Assembly (NCBI GenBank): GCA_018817915.1
Contig: JAHISX010000023.1
Span: 1 to 64,000, forward strand
DNA from: Bacillota bacterium
GTDB taxonomy: Bacteria; Bacillota_I; Bacilli_A; Acholeplasmatales; Acholeplasmataceae
DNA length: 64,000 nt
Reading direction: 5' to 3'
Shown: piece after piece, positions 31,424-41,471 of the stretch
Position numbering within the stretch: position 1 is the stretch's first letter
Layout: every line of letters begins with the position of its first letter
Position numbers and translations under genes: made by a program
The notes under the pieces: model-generated
Database searches by the model: none
What the model was told of the DNA's origin: nothing
Seen by the model: only the letters and a program-made list of their open reading frames with translations

Positions 31424-33148
31424 ATGAAAAAAATATTCTACTTTTTCAGTATCATCTCATTACTGCTCATTATGGTGTCTTGTCAAACAACACCAGAAAT
31501 CATCAGTGAATTACCGAGTGATTCAAATACGATAGAAAGACCTGTATATGATGATGAAGATACCTTAAATCAAATCATGTCAATCGATGAAACATTTACA
31601 TTTACTACTGATTTAATTACAAGTTCATTGATAACAGCAAATATTGATAAAAATACAGTAACTATTACTGAGCAAGGCATATATGCATTAACTGGATCGA
31701 GTTCAGATGCACAAGTTATTATCAATGCTGATGATACAGATTTAATCATCTTAGTCTTAGATAATCTCAACTTAACAAGCTTAAATGGACCAGTTATTGA
31801 TATAGAGAATGCAAACAAGGTGATTATGAATGTTAAAGATAATACAACAAATCAATTAACTGATTCTTCAACTTCTTCGATTGATCATCAATCAGTCATC
31901 TATAGTAAAGATGATTTAACAATCAACGGATTGGGTACGCTGGAAATCAATGCAAATTACAATAATGGTATCAATGTCAATGATGAGTTGATTATTTTCT
32001 GTTCAACACTCATCATCAATGCATCAAACACAGCTATTAAGGCGAATAACAGTCTTTCAATAACAGATGCTAATCTAACACTCACATCTGGAAATGATGG
32101 CATACACGTTGAAAATGATACAGACCTCACAAAAGGAAGCATTACAATAGAAAGTGGAACATTTACAATCAATTCAACAGGCGATGCCATATCTTCTTCT
32201 CTTGATTTGAATATTATGGATGGAACATTTGATATCACTTCAGGCTCTTTATCTTCTGTTGATGGTAAGGGACTTAAAGCAACTCACAACATTATTATTG
32301 CAAATGGAACTTTCAATATTGAATCAATTGATGATTCAATCCACAGCAATTCAGGTATTTTAATTGATGGTGGCGAGTTTAACCTTTCAACAATTGATGA
32401 TGCAGTTCATTCAGATGATGAACTCGTTATTAATGATGGTATAATATATATTGTTAAATGTTTTGAAGGATTAGAATCTTATATCTTAAGACTTAATGGT
32501 GGATATATTGACATTACATCAACTGATGATGGAATCAATGGTTCTGGTGGAGTCAATCAAAGTGAAGTATCTTTAACAAATCCAGACCCCATTGGTACAG
32601 CTTCATTATTTATAACTGGTGGAACCATCATCATTAACACAATGAGTGATGGTATTGATACAAATGGTCGTGTTGAAATGTCTGGTGGTTTAGTGATTAT
32701 CTCAGGCCCTCTAGATGGTATGCAAGGCGCGATTGACTATGATACAACATTCAATATTTCAGGTGGTACATTAGTTGCTGCTGGTGCATCAGGTAGAGAA
32801 CAAAAGAATCCAAGTTCTACTTCTACACAAAATTGTGTGACAATCTATTTAGATGCAGCATCTACTCAAATGATTCACGTAGAAACAAGCACTGGGGAGA
32901 CGATATTGTCTTATACTCCTGAAAAAACGTATCAGACGTTAGTTTTCAGTTCACCCGATATGATAGATGATGATTCATATGTGGTTTATATAGGTGGAAC
33001 TGTTGTTGGTGCAATCTCTAATACACATGGTTATATAATGAGTGGGTCTTATTCAAATGGTAATTTATTGGGTTCATTTTCGACTACTTCGATATTAAGC
33101 ACCGTTGGAACGCCAACAGTAACAGATATCAGACCACCAAGACCTTGA
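31424..33148 (+). CDS. Lipoprotein with DUF4353 carbohydrate-binding-like domain
   Basis: The ATG at 31424 has a GGAGGAG site; the track start is upstream of it. The N-terminus MKKIFYFFSIISLLLIMVSC is a lipoprotein signal peptide with lipobox, so the protein is anchored outside the cell. The body is a repetitive beta structure with many DDG/DDA turn words (for example GTFNIESIDDSIHSNSG and GGEFNLSTIDDAVHSDD), i.e. a right-handed parallel beta-helix resembling DUF4353. It is followed by VTC-domain and DUF4956 genes, a known conserved cluster. The ligand is unknown. Confidence 0.85.
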   Translation: MKKIFYFFSIISLLLIMVSCQTTPEIISELPSDSNTIERPVYDDEDTLNQIMSIDETFTFTTDLITSSLITANIDKNTVTITEQGIYALTGSSSDAQVIINADDTDLIILVLDNLNLTSLNGPVIDIENANKVIMNVKDNTTNQLTDSSTSSIDHQSVIYSKDDLTINGLGTLEINANYNNGINVNDELIIFCSTLIINASNTAIKANNSLSITDANLTLTSGNDGIHVENDTDLTKGSITIESGTFTINSTGDAISSSLDLNIMDGTFDITSGSLSSVDGKGLKATHNIIIANGTFNIESIDDSIHSNSGILIDGGEFNLSTIDDAVHSDDELVINDGIIYIVKCFEGLESYILRLNGGYIDITSTDDGINGSGGVNQSEVSLTNPDPIGTASLFITGGTIIINTMSDGIDTNGRVEMSGGLVIISGPLDGMQGAIDYDTTFNISGGTLVAAGASGREQKNPSSTSTQNCVTIYLDAASTQMIHVETSTGETILSYTPEKTYQTLVFSSPDMIDDDSYVVYIGGTVVGAISNTHGYIMSGSYSNGNLLGSFSTTSILSTVGTPTVTDIRPPRP

Positions 33149-33158
33149 TAGGAGACTT

Positions 33159-33902
33159 ATGATAAAACCAATCTTTAATCGCTATGAACGAAAATATATT
33201 CTTTCAAATGATCAAAAAAATGAATTACAGCTTTTTCTAAAAAAATATATGATTGATGATGAATATTCTAAGGAAGGAAAAGCTTATACAATTTATAATA
33301 TTTACTTTGATACTTCAGATTATAATATCATTAGAAACTCAATATCAAAACCTAAATATAAGGACAAATTGCGACTTAGATCCTATAAATGTCCTTTAGA
33401 ACCAACAGATATGGTATTTTTAGAAATTAAAAAGAAATACGATGGTAGAGTCAATAAAAGACGTATTAATATAACATATCAAGTTGCTATTGATTATTTA
33501 GAAAAAGGAATTATTCCTCACTTTAATCTTTATATGGATGAACAAGTTTTTCTTGAAATTGATTATTTCATCAAGATTCATAAGGCAAAGCCCGGTGCAT
33601 TTATTAGTTATGAAAGAACTGCTCTCATCTCAACGAGTGAAGAACTTCGCATTACATTTGATCATGAAATTTTATTTAGGAAACAAGATGTCACTTTGAA
33701 TCAATCTGGTGGATTACCAATTATGGATAATGAGGATACTTGGCTCATGGAAGTCAAGAGTAATGACAATTTTCCTTTATGGCTCGCTCAAAAATTATCT
33801 TCATTTGCATTATATAGTCAAGGCTTTTCCAAATATGGCACTGCATACAAACAACTTTTATTAGGAGGCACTACAGATGATTACATCCTTTATGATTATT
33901 AA
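33159..33902 (+). CDS. VTC-domain polyphosphate polymerase-like protein
   Basis: The 247-residue protein has the tunnel-fold VTC pattern: FNRYERKYILS at the N-terminus, YFDTSDYNIIRNS, LRLRSYK, VFLEIKKKYDGRVNKRR and a terminal LMEVKS acidic/basic pair that lines the active site. VTC domains polymerise phosphate from ATP. It overlaps the next gene by 26 bases. Clusters of VTC, DUF4956 and DUF4353 genes are recurrent in Firmicutes (family knowledge); whether the product makes polyphosphate here is inferred. Confidence 0.88.
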   Translation: MIKPIFNRYERKYILSNDQKNELQLFLKKYMIDDEYSKEGKAYTIYNIYFDTSDYNIIRNSISKPKYKDKLRLRSYKCPLEPTDMVFLEIKKKYDGRVNKRRINITYQVAIDYLEKGIIPHFNLYMDEQVFLEIDYFIKIHKAKPGAFISYERTALISTSEELRITFDHEILFRKQDVTLNQSGGLPIMDNEDTWLMEVKSNDNFPLWLAQKLSSFALYSQGFSKYGTAYKQLLLGGTTDDYILYDY

Positions 33903-34563
33903 CATGGACACATTATCCTTAACAAACATTATTTATGTGCTATTGACATCCACATTTTTAGGTATCATTTTGTCATTAGTATTTGTTTATACAAGAAAGA
34001 AAACAGTCTATGATCATGCTTTTAGCTTCACTTTACTACTACTTCCTTTAGTGATATCTATTATCATTATGCTTGTATCAAACAACCTTGCTAGAGCATT
34101 CAGCTTAGCTGGTGTGTTTGCCTTAGTTCGCTTTAGAACTGCGATTGCAGATTCAAGAGATATCACTTATATTTTAAGTGCAGTAGGTATTGGACTAGCT
34201 TCTGCAATGGGTTATCTACTTTATGCTTTAGTCATTACTGCATTTATTAGTATATTACTTATTGTCTTAAGTTATTTCCAACTCGATAAGGATCATACCA
34301 ATCATGCAAAGCTTAAGATCATTATCCCCGAGAACCTAAATTATTCAAGTGTATTTGAAGATGTGTTCAAGGAACACTTATTAAGTTCACAACTTCAAAA
34401 AGTTAAAACGACGGATTTTGGTACGATGTTTGAACTCACCTATATTATTAAGATGAAAGATACCATGGATCAAAAGAAATTCTTAGATGCAATTCGTGTT
34501 AGAAATGGAAACCTAAGTATTACGCTCACAACTGATTATGTATCATTAACTTCAGAAATATAA
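33877..34563 (+). CDS. DUF4956 membrane protein
   Basis: The 228-residue protein has about four N-terminal membrane segments (residues roughly 13-33, 48-66, 71-87 and 106-132) including RAFSLAGVFALVRFRTAIADSRDITYIL, the DUF4956 hallmark. A soluble C-terminal domain follows. AGGAGG ribosome site inside the VTC gene. It likely forms a membrane partner of the VTC enzyme. Confidence 0.88.
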   Translation: MITSFMIINMDTLSLTNIIYVLLTSTFLGIILSLVFVYTRKKTVYDHAFSFTLLLLPLVISIIIMLVSNNLARAFSLAGVFALVRFRTAIADSRDITYILSAVGIGLASAMGYLLYALVITAFISILLIVLSYFQLDKDHTNHAKLKIIIPENLNYSSVFEDVFKEHLLSSQLQKVKTTDFGTMFELTYIIKMKDTMDQKKFLDAIRVRNGNLSITLTTDYVSLTSEI

Positions 34564-34566
34564 AAT

Positions 34567-34590
34567 AAAAAAGCGAGCAATCGCTTTTTG
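34567..34590 (+). terminator. Terminator of the lipoprotein-VTC-DUF4956 operon
   Basis: AAGCGA, loop GCAA, TCGCTT and T5 on the plus strand. Confidence 0.8.
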
Positions 34591-34598
34591 TTTTTTAA

Positions 34599-34675
34599 TG
34601 GTCGGGACGACAAGATTTGAACTTGCGACCCCTTGCACCCCATGCAAGTGCGCTACCAAGCTGCGCCACGTCCCG
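34599..34675 (-). tRNA. tRNA-Pro (GGG)
   Basis: Acceptor CGGGACG/CGTCCCG, D-arm GCGCAGCTTGGTAGCGC, anticodon stem CTTGC/GCAAG around ATGGGGT (anticodon GGG), T-arm with TTCAAAT, discriminator A and encoded CCA. Confidence 0.93.
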
Positions 34676-34704
34676 GCTAAACTATTATATCAAAAAGGAT
34701 GCAT

Positions 34705-34726
34705 AAAAAAAAGAGCCGAAGCTCTT
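34705..34726 (-). terminator. Terminator of the aminopeptidase gene
   Basis: AAGAGC, loop TTCG, GCTCTT and a T run on the minus strand. Confidence 0.85.
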
Positions 34727-34732
34727 AATTTA

Positions 34733-36058
34733 TTATTTTGCTAATGCGCCCATTGGATCCCATGGTTTTAAGATCTTTGGTGCTTCTTTCCATGCTTTCA
34801 TCTGTGCATGTGATAAATATTTTTCATGGATGACAGCTTGGTAAACATATTGATCAAACCATGTATCAGAAGATAAGAAATAGCCTTTAAGTCCGTTGGT
34901 ATCACCCCAACTGTTTTGAATCTTCCAACGATTTGGTTTACCTTCATCTAAATTAACTGCTGTAAGAAGCATCGCATGATTCATCGCACTTTGACTGTAA
35001 TCAAGTTGATCTTCTTTTGAGATGAATAAACTCATTTCAAGCATATTATCATAATCAAAGGATTGATCATCCCAAACACCGATCGTACGATCGCCGTATC
35101 TTGCAACATCAGAACCGAACCAAACAACTTCGTTATCTAATATTTGTTTTAATACAAGTTCTTTAAGATCTTTCATTTCTAAGTTTAAGTATTTGATTTC
35201 TCTACCACCAATAACATTACCTAAATAGGCAACTGTATAGGTCTTCATGAAAGGTTTGTCTTTGGTAGGGGAATTGATGATGCTTACATAATCTTTAAGA
35301 ATATCGCCAACATGATCCAAATAAAAACTTTGAGGTGTTAGACCTTTAATGATATGATATTGATCCTTAGATACATATTCAAAATCAAATTTTTCTGGTG
35401 GTGTTCCAAAATTAGTTGCTAAGAAAGTATAGAGTTCATCAAGAGTTTTAGCTTTGAGATTAGGAATTTCATTTTTCTTTCCTTCAGCAAATAAATGTCT
35501 TGCATTTGCTGCATATTGACGAAGTTTAATATTAATAATTTGATTCTTAAATCTTGTGCCACTACTCGATGTTGTTTCTGACATCGCTTCTTTCGGTGCA
35601 ATACCATATTTTTCGATCAGACTCACAAACATGTCCCATTGCCCACCATCTTGAATGCCTGTCTTTAATAAATGCTGTAAGGTTCTGTCATCGTGGTCAA
35701 CTTCTAAGAAATCATCCATTGCTTCGATGAAATAATTGATCTTCTCAAACTTATCCCAAAAAGCTGTATAATTTTGAGAAAGTTCAAAATCCTTAAGATC
35801 ATATTTTTTCGCAATCACTTCCCTGATCATATTCAGGCCAGCAAAAATCCAACATCTACCACTTTGTTTTTGATTAGCTACAGGTAAGGTTTTAATCTCG
35901 TTTGAAAAACGGAATTGTGTCAAAGGTTTTTGTTCTTGTTTGTCAAAAAGATTTGCTAATTCATTTTTCACTAATACTCTTCTTAATGCCTGTTGTACCG
36001 GTTTTTTTTCATAACTACTTTTTAATTTTTGTAAATCACTATCTTCAATTTTCTTCAT
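34733..36058 (-). CDS. pepC: Aminopeptidase C / bleomycin hydrolase (peptidase C1B)
   Basis: The 441-residue enzyme has catalytic Cys in NQKQSGRCWIFAGLNMIREV (at about 70), the His in QSAMNHAMLLTAV, and Asn in WKIQNSWGDTNG, the full C1 triad. It is a cytosolic homohexameric aminopeptidase of peptide turnover. It follows the JetABC operon after a terminator, occupying the place where JetD might be expected, but it is its own unit. Length is typical. Confidence 0.95.
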   Translation of the reverse strand: MKKIEDSDLQKLKSSYEKKPVQQALRRVLVKNELANLFDKQEQKPLTQFRFSNEIKTLPVANQKQSGRCWIFAGLNMIREVIAKKYDLKDFELSQNYTAFWDKFEKINYFIEAMDDFLEVDHDDRTLQHLLKTGIQDGGQWDMFVSLIEKYGIAPKEAMSETTSSSGTRFKNQIINIKLRQYAANARHLFAEGKKNEIPNLKAKTLDELYTFLATNFGTPPEKFDFEYVSKDQYHIIKGLTPQSFYLDHVGDILKDYVSIINSPTKDKPFMKTYTVAYLGNVIGGREIKYLNLEMKDLKELVLKQILDNEVVWFGSDVARYGDRTIGVWDDQSFDYDNMLEMSLFISKEDQLDYSQSAMNHAMLLTAVNLDEGKPNRWKIQNSWGDTNGLKGYFLSSDTWFDQYVYQAVIHEKYLSHAQMKAWKEAPKILKPWDPMGALAK

Positions 36059-36080
36059 TTTTTCACTCTTTCTTTATTGT

Positions 36081-36108
36081 AAAAGACGGCCCAATAGAGC
36101 CATCTTTT
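36081..36108 (-). terminator. Terminator of the JetABC operon
   Basis: AAAAGATGGC ... GCCGTCTTTT on the minus strand with a T-rich tail. Confidence 0.75.
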
Positions 36109-36110
36109 TA

Positions 36111-39100
36111 TTATACTCTAATCATTCTATCATCTTTAAATGTTTCAACAATAGCATAGTCGTTTTCTTTAACAATGACTAAACTTGTATTGACATAGTT
36201 GATGATATTTGAAACACGTTGTGGTGGAACAGCAATCAGTAATTGAATACTTAAACTATTGTAGAATTTCATCATCGCATCAATTCTTGATTCATCCATG
36301 TTATTGAATGCTTCATCAAATAAAACGATACATCCTGAATCAATTCTTCTATTTTTCGTTAGAAGTTGTTGGAATGATGCAGCAATAACGATATAGAATG
36401 GAACTTGTGTTTCCCCACCACTCTTTTCCTTAGAAACCTTGGAGAAAAGTGATTTATTACCATTCTTATTGGTTACTTCAATATCATAGGCCATATAGTT
36501 TCTATAGTCTAGATATTTATAAGTAAGCATATCATATTCTGGATCATTAGATGCAATCTTTTCAAATAATTCCATCAATATAGTTTCGTTCTTCTTTGTT
36601 AAACCTTCTGTAAACAATGTATGTTTACTTATGGCTTCATTACCCATAATGATATGGTAATAAAGCTTATAATCAGGGTCATCACTTGCTTTATAGATTA
36701 ACTGATAGCTATCTGAACCGAATGTCTTACCCATTAAAGCGATATTAAGCTCAGCAATTTGTTGTTGTGCATTTTCTATGCTTGCCCGCAATTTACCAAC
36801 AAACTCTTCTTTAAACCCAATTTCTGAGTTTCTGCGAAGTTCTGTTGCTTCTTGTTCATAACGAACCAAGTTATTATTTCTAATTTTATGAGCTTCTTGG
36901 TCAAAATAGACTAAATCATCCATGGTTGGTGAAGCACCAAAGTGGAACAGATCAATATAACTCTTCATTTGGTTAATCAAATCCGCACCAGCTTTAATAA
37001 TTTGTGAGTTTAGGCTGACATTAGATTGAGCAAGATAAGTTGTGATGGCGTCATGGTCTTGATGATGTTTCATCTTGAGTGCATAAAATTGTGTATTAGC
37101 CAAACTCAACTTTTCAGGATGCTTGTGGCTAAGTTCTTTTTGTGCAATCGAGAATTCATCTAGCTTTTCTTTGATATCATCAATTAAATCTATGATTCGT
37201 TGTCTTTCATCACGATTGGTCGCAATCTCGCCAACAAAGCTTTCTGATTCAATACGCAATTGTTTACGATTATCTCTTGCTTTTTGAATTTGTTCTTCAA
37301 GCTTAGCAATATTTTTATCTTTACCAAGGCTATTGATTTGCTCTTCTAGTTGTGTATATTCTCTTCTTGTTTGCTTGATTAAGTCAAAATATCTAATCTG
37401 TCCTTGATGTACAAGTTGATTGGATTTACTTTGAGATAGCAAACGTATGATCTTATCGTTTTTATCCGTAATATCATAGAGTTTATCCATCTTAGCTTCT
37501 AAGCTACTTAAATGCTTAGATTCCATCTCTGTTTGCATGGTTGTCGCTTCAGAACCAATGAAAGGAACTTCATAGACTCTAGGGTTGATTTGACGCGCAG
37601 TATGATTACTATAAGTCATACATGTTGGCGTAATCGAGCGATTGTAGTTTTTTAAATCATGATGATCATCAACACAGTATGTATTGTTGAGTAGCATATT
37701 GATGTAATATCTTGCATATGTATGATCAGATGTAACTTTATCTGCTAGAGTACCTGGAACAAGTTGTTCATAAGCTGTAAGCTTTTGCGTGTTCACAAGA
37801 CCTACACCATAAATTTTTTGCTCGTATTTAACCTTGTCATAAATGTCTAGAGCATCATTAAAATAACTAGGATCTACGATGATATCAAATCTTTGTGTAT
37901 TCAAATAGCCTTCAACTGCATTTCGCCATTTTTCATCATTGACTTCAATCAATTCACATAATGGTCTAACACGTATTTCTTTTTGATAGTGACTAGATAA
38001 TCCATCATTGATTGCATGAATTAGGTTTTCAACATAATTAGGGTATGTTTTAACATTACGTTTTAATTGATTAAGACGTTGTTGAGAATCACGAATCTCT
38101 TCTGATAATTCACGTTTTTCAGCTTCAAGTTTGTCTTTTTCAGTATGATATGCTTGTAAGTAAGCTTGAACTTCAGTATTAAGAGTTGAAAGTTGCTGAG
38201 AAAGTTCGGATGCAGATAGTTGATCTTCGTTTGTTTGATAGTAACTAACAAATTGCTTCATTGTTGTATTAGGCAATAGATTAATCAATTCTTTAATCGT
38301 CGAAAATTCTTTTTGCAAAGTGTCTCTTAATGATGATAAAACATCTCTTTGGCTTTCGTATTCTGAAGCTTTCTTTTGTAAAGCTTCTTGATATGAACTT
38401 AATGTTCTAGATAAATCACTATCGTTTTTAGCACGTTCTAAATTCAAGATGGCACGATCGTTTTCTTCGATTTGATCATCGATTTGAGCTTTAGCTTCTC
38501 TTAAATAATCTAAGCGTTTTTCAATTTGACTTAACTTATCTTCATTTTGCTTAATGAAAGATTCTCTTTTTTCAACCCAATTGAGTTGATCAATCAATTT
38601 ATTGATATCTTGTTGCTCTTTGTTTAAAGTGATATCTTCGCCAGTTTGTTGAATGAGATCAAGTTTTTCAAGTTTTTCTCTATCCTTTTTAATTTGCATT
38701 TCAATCTTTTTAAGTTGTGCAACATTATTTTTAAGTGATTGGATATCAATTGGATCGTCATCTAGCAAGAACTCAAAGACAAAGGCTTGTAAATCGATTG
38801 AGCGAAATGCAAGTGCTTTAGGCAATATGCGCGCATATTTCGTAGCATCCATACCAAAGAATCTAGCCAGTGCATCACGATATTTCTTTTGTGTCTCAAA
38901 TGGTGTAAATTCAATATCTAATGATTTAAGATATGCTTTCATGCTCTTATAATCTCTAGGATATTTCTTTTCAAGAAATAGGCTGTCATGAATGGAAACA
39001 TTATCTAAAAGATAAAATCTTTCCTTGAGCGCTGAAGTCTTTGGGAGATCAAGAATACAACCGATGACTGAAAACTTCTTGCTTTGCTCATCAAAAAATT

Positions 39101-39386
39101 CTAAGGCAAGATGTGTGACCACATCACCATTTCTTAAAAACTCTTTATTTTCTGCCCCGATGCGTCCTCGAATATAACCTTCAAGCGTACGTTTAGCATC
39201 ATCTGTTGCTGCAATATTAAATTTAGAACCACTTCTACCACCAACAAATAAATATTGCATAGCATCTAGAAGCGTAGATTTCCCGGATCCGTTTTCACCT
39301 GATATTAAAGCATTGTCTTTAATCTCAATGGTTTGATTGGAGAATAAATGCCAATTGACTAACTTAATCTTCGTCAGTTTCTTCAT
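36111..39386 (-). CDS. jetC: JetC-like SMC/MksF ATPase
   Basis: The 1091-residue protein is a complete SMC-like ATPase: Walker A ISGENGSGKSTLL (28-40), long coiled coils with a central hinge-like domain (about 470-620, around IRVRPLCELIEVNDEKWRNAVEG), signature EKSGGETQVPF and Walker B CIVLFDEAFNNMD near the C-terminus. It begins inside jetB (ATGA-type overlap of 23 bases). In Wadjet systems JetABC bends and extrudes plasmid DNA, which JetD then cleaves. All ATPase motifs look intact, although JetD is not found nearby. Confidence 0.9.
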   Translation of the reverse strand: MKKLTKIKLVNWHLFSNQTIEIKDNALISGENGSGKSTLLDAMQYLFVGGRSGSKFNIAATDDAKRTLEGYIRGRIGAENKEFLRNGDVVTHLALEFFDEQSKKFSVIGCILDLPKTSALKERFYLLDNVSIHDSLFLEKKYPRDYKSMKAYLKSLDIEFTPFETQKKYRDALARFFGMDATKYARILPKALAFRSIDLQAFVFEFLLDDDPIDIQSLKNNVAQLKKIEMQIKKDREKLEKLDLIQQTGEDITLNKEQQDINKLIDQLNWVEKRESFIKQNEDKLSQIEKRLDYLREAKAQIDDQIEENDRAILNLERAKNDSDLSRTLSSYQEALQKKASEYESQRDVLSSLRDTLQKEFSTIKELINLLPNTTMKQFVSYYQTNEDQLSASELSQQLSTLNTEVQAYLQAYHTEKDKLEAEKRELSEEIRDSQQRLNQLKRNVKTYPNYVENLIHAINDGLSSHYQKEIRVRPLCELIEVNDEKWRNAVEGYLNTQRFDIIVDPSYFNDALDIYDKVKYEQKIYGVGLVNTQKLTAYEQLVPGTLADKVTSDHTYARYYINMLLNNTYCVDDHHDLKNYNRSITPTCMTYSNHTARQINPRVYEVPFIGSEATTMQTEMESKHLSSLEAKMDKLYDITDKNDKIIRLLSQSKSNQLVHQGQIRYFDLIKQTRREYTQLEEQINSLGKDKNIAKLEEQIQKARDNRKQLRIESESFVGEIATNRDERQRIIDLIDDIKEKLDEFSIAQKELSHKHPEKLSLANTQFYALKMKHHQDHDAITTYLAQSNVSLNSQIIKAGADLINQMKSYIDLFHFGASPTMDDLVYFDQEAHKIRNNNLVRYEQEATELRRNSEIGFKEEFVGKLRASIENAQQQIAELNIALMGKTFGSDSYQLIYKASDDPDYKLYYHIIMGNEAISKHTLFTEGLTKKNETILMELFEKIASNDPEYDMLTYKYLDYRNYMAYDIEVTNKNGNKSLFSKVSKEKSGGETQVPFYIVIAASFQQLLTKNRRIDSGCIVLFDEAFNNMDESRIDAMMKFYNSLSIQLLIAVPPQRVSNIINYVNTSLVIVKENDYAIVETFKDDRMIRV

Positions 39387-40002
39387 TGTCTTCGGAACCT
39401 CCTTCTACATAACCTTCCAATTTCTGGACAACCTCTTTAATGCTATCAAGATTGGTTACATAAAGGATTGTTGGATAAATTTTGATACGTGCATCATCAT
39501 GCAATCCTTTATCGATAAAATCGATGATATTATAGTTTCTTAAAAAAGATAGTGCTGGTTTAAGTTTATCTTTCGTAATTCGCTTATGATCTAAAAATCC
39601 TATTCTAGTTAATTCTTCATGAATTTCATGTAAGAAGATTTCAACATTTTCATCTAAAGTAACAAAATCTTTTTTTCTTTGATAAATAATACGAATTACT
39701 AAAATCATTAAACTTTCGGTTTTTCTTAGACGCATATGATTGTAAAAACTATCATTTGTAATATGCACAACTTCATCTTCTCTGTAAATGTTTAGTGAAA
39801 AATCACTTAATACAAAGAAAGATTCAAACAATTCCTTATATGCTAGGATGAAACGATAATCATTTGTATCTCCTGGTTTTCTTTTTGTTAAAAAGTTGAC
39901 TTGTAAAAGTTTATTGACAATACGAGAAAAGATGGTTTTTTCACCCTCTTTTAATGTAATGAAAACATCATTAAATTGTTTGGCTGCTGCTGTTTTATTC
40001 AT
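39364..40002 (-). CDS. jetB: JetB-like (MksE/DUF4194) subunit
   Basis: The 212-residue protein shows two winged-helix-like domains typical of MksE/JetB kite proteins: IFSRIVNKLLQVNFLTKRKPGDTNDYRFILAYKEL and the later RIGFLDHKRITKDKLKPALSFL. The acidic tail (EGGSEDNEETDED) is common in this family. It bridges JetA and JetC. Overlaps both neighbours, so translation is coupled. Confidence 0.85.
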   Translation of the reverse strand: MNKTAAAKQFNDVFITLKEGEKTIFSRIVNKLLQVNFLTKRKPGDTNDYRFILAYKELFESFFVLSDFSLNIYREDEVVHITNDSFYNHMRLRKTESLMILVIRIIYQRKKDFVTLDENVEIFLHEIHEELTRIGFLDHKRITKDKLKPALSFLRNYNIIDFIDKGLHDDARIKIYPTILYVTNLDSIKEVVQKLEGYVEGGSEDNEETDED

Positions 40003-41381
40003 GCTTTTACCTCTTTAATTCTAAAGTTTTGAAAGGTAACAAAATTGTTTTTGCATTCTTTACCAAGTGGTTCAACATCGTAATGCATCCCAACAGATTT
40101 TGAATATAAGAAGATTAAGATAAGTCTTACAAAATCTTCTTGAGTTTCTAAATTGATTTGAGCTGCTTCCATTGAAGCATGTCCATCTAAAAGTTGTCTC
40201 ACATGCTCATCAATTTCTTTTTTACCATAGATGTTATTCTTAAGTAATGCTCTAATTTTTTCTTGACGGTATTCATCACTAATTAAATTATCATCAAAAT
40301 TGATTTCTTCAATGATTGTTTCCATTCTCATTCGTCTTTGATTGTAAAGTGATGCTGTATCAACATTTTTAGCATCAGTTAAGAAGAAGAGTTTAGCATA
40401 GTCAAAATCCTTTTGACCAAGAACAATTCTGAAGAGTCTGTTGAATATACCTTCAATATCATCTGATTGATTGGTGAAAAATAGAATCTTAGATGCTGCA
40501 GCACTGATATATTGTTCATTCTTTCTATCAATTGCTAGGATAAGATGTTCTAATGCTGTAAAACTATCTGTGATAAATCTTAAACGATCTTCGATATAGA
40601 TATATGCTTCATTATAGTCATCAATTCTTTTAATTCTTTGGACATTGGATGCTAAGCCATCCATAATCTCTTCGCTATTTCTAATATTAGAAACTGATTC
40701 TAAGATTGCTCTTTTATATCTTGGTAAACTATCGGTTGTTTTCAAATTATAATAAGCGGAATCGAAGAAGTTTTGTTTGTATTCAATGAGTAGTTTTTCC
40801 AGTAGCATTTGAAGATCTTGTTTTGATTGTTTTTTTGTGATGTCATAATAATATCTATAGATATTAGCTTTGAGTGATTTGAGTTTTCGAATGATGTCAT
40901 TGGTTTTATGATAGGCTTGCTCTAAGACACCAATACCTTCTTCTAGATTAAAAGAAGACAAAAGGGAATACACGGTGAATATCTCACCTGTATACTCGGT
41001 TTGACGATTGTTTTGAATACTTTCTAATATATCGATAATTTGAATTGAATAATCAAATAAATTGAGCGAGGTTTTATAGTTTCCTAATTCTTCTTCACCA
41101 ATCCAACCATTTTTCTTTAAGACATTAATGACGTGAACTGCTTTTTGTCTTGCTGTTCTTGCTGGTTCATCTTCATCCACATCAACAAATTCTTCTGATG
41201 GTTGTTCATCAAAATAGTCTGATAGTCGTGAAACAATAAATTCTCTATCCCCCTGATAAGCATCTTCAATACTATCAATTGCTCGGTATATGATAAAAAT
41301 ACAATCGATGTACATCTTTTTATTAGGGGAGGAAAGCACACTAAAAAAATTACTGTTGATTCTTTCAAAGAGATGTGCCAT
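39999..41381 (-). CDS. jetA: JetA-like (MksB) kleisin subunit
   Basis: The 460-residue protein begins AHLFERINSNFFSVLSSPNKKMY, the JetA (pfam18982-like) opening. It is helical throughout, with the kleisin-type middle and a C-terminal winged helix (LARL-type segment EDFVRLILIFLYSKSVGMHYDVEPL). AGGAGGACC ribosome site. First gene of the operon, so the order jetA-jetB-jetC matches Wadjet type II. The 90-base gap upstream holds only a weak promoter and an inverted repeat. Confidence 0.88.
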   Translation of the reverse strand: MAHLFERINSNFFSVLSSPNKKMYIDCIFIIYRAIDSIEDAYQGDREFIVSRLSDYFDEQPSEEFVDVDEDEPARTARQKAVHVINVLKKNGWIGEEELGNYKTSLNLFDYSIQIIDILESIQNNRQTEYTGEIFTVYSLLSSFNLEEGIGVLEQAYHKTNDIIRKLKSLKANIYRYYYDITKKQSKQDLQMLLEKLLIEYKQNFFDSAYYNLKTTDSLPRYKRAILESVSNIRNSEEIMDGLASNVQRIKRIDDYNEAYIYIEDRLRFITDSFTALEHLILAIDRKNEQYISAAASKILFFTNQSDDIEGIFNRLFRIVLGQKDFDYAKLFFLTDAKNVDTASLYNQRRMRMETIIEEINFDDNLISDEYRQEKIRALLKNNIYGKKEIDEHVRQLLDGHASMEAAQINLETQEDFVRLILIFLYSKSVGMHYDVEPLGKECKNNFVTFQNFRIKEVKA

Positions 41382-41471
41382 CGGGTCCTCCTTTATTTTA
41401 ATAAAATAAAAAAAATATGAATTTCATAATAATTGTATCATGAATTAGACATATTTTCTATTATTTTTGTA

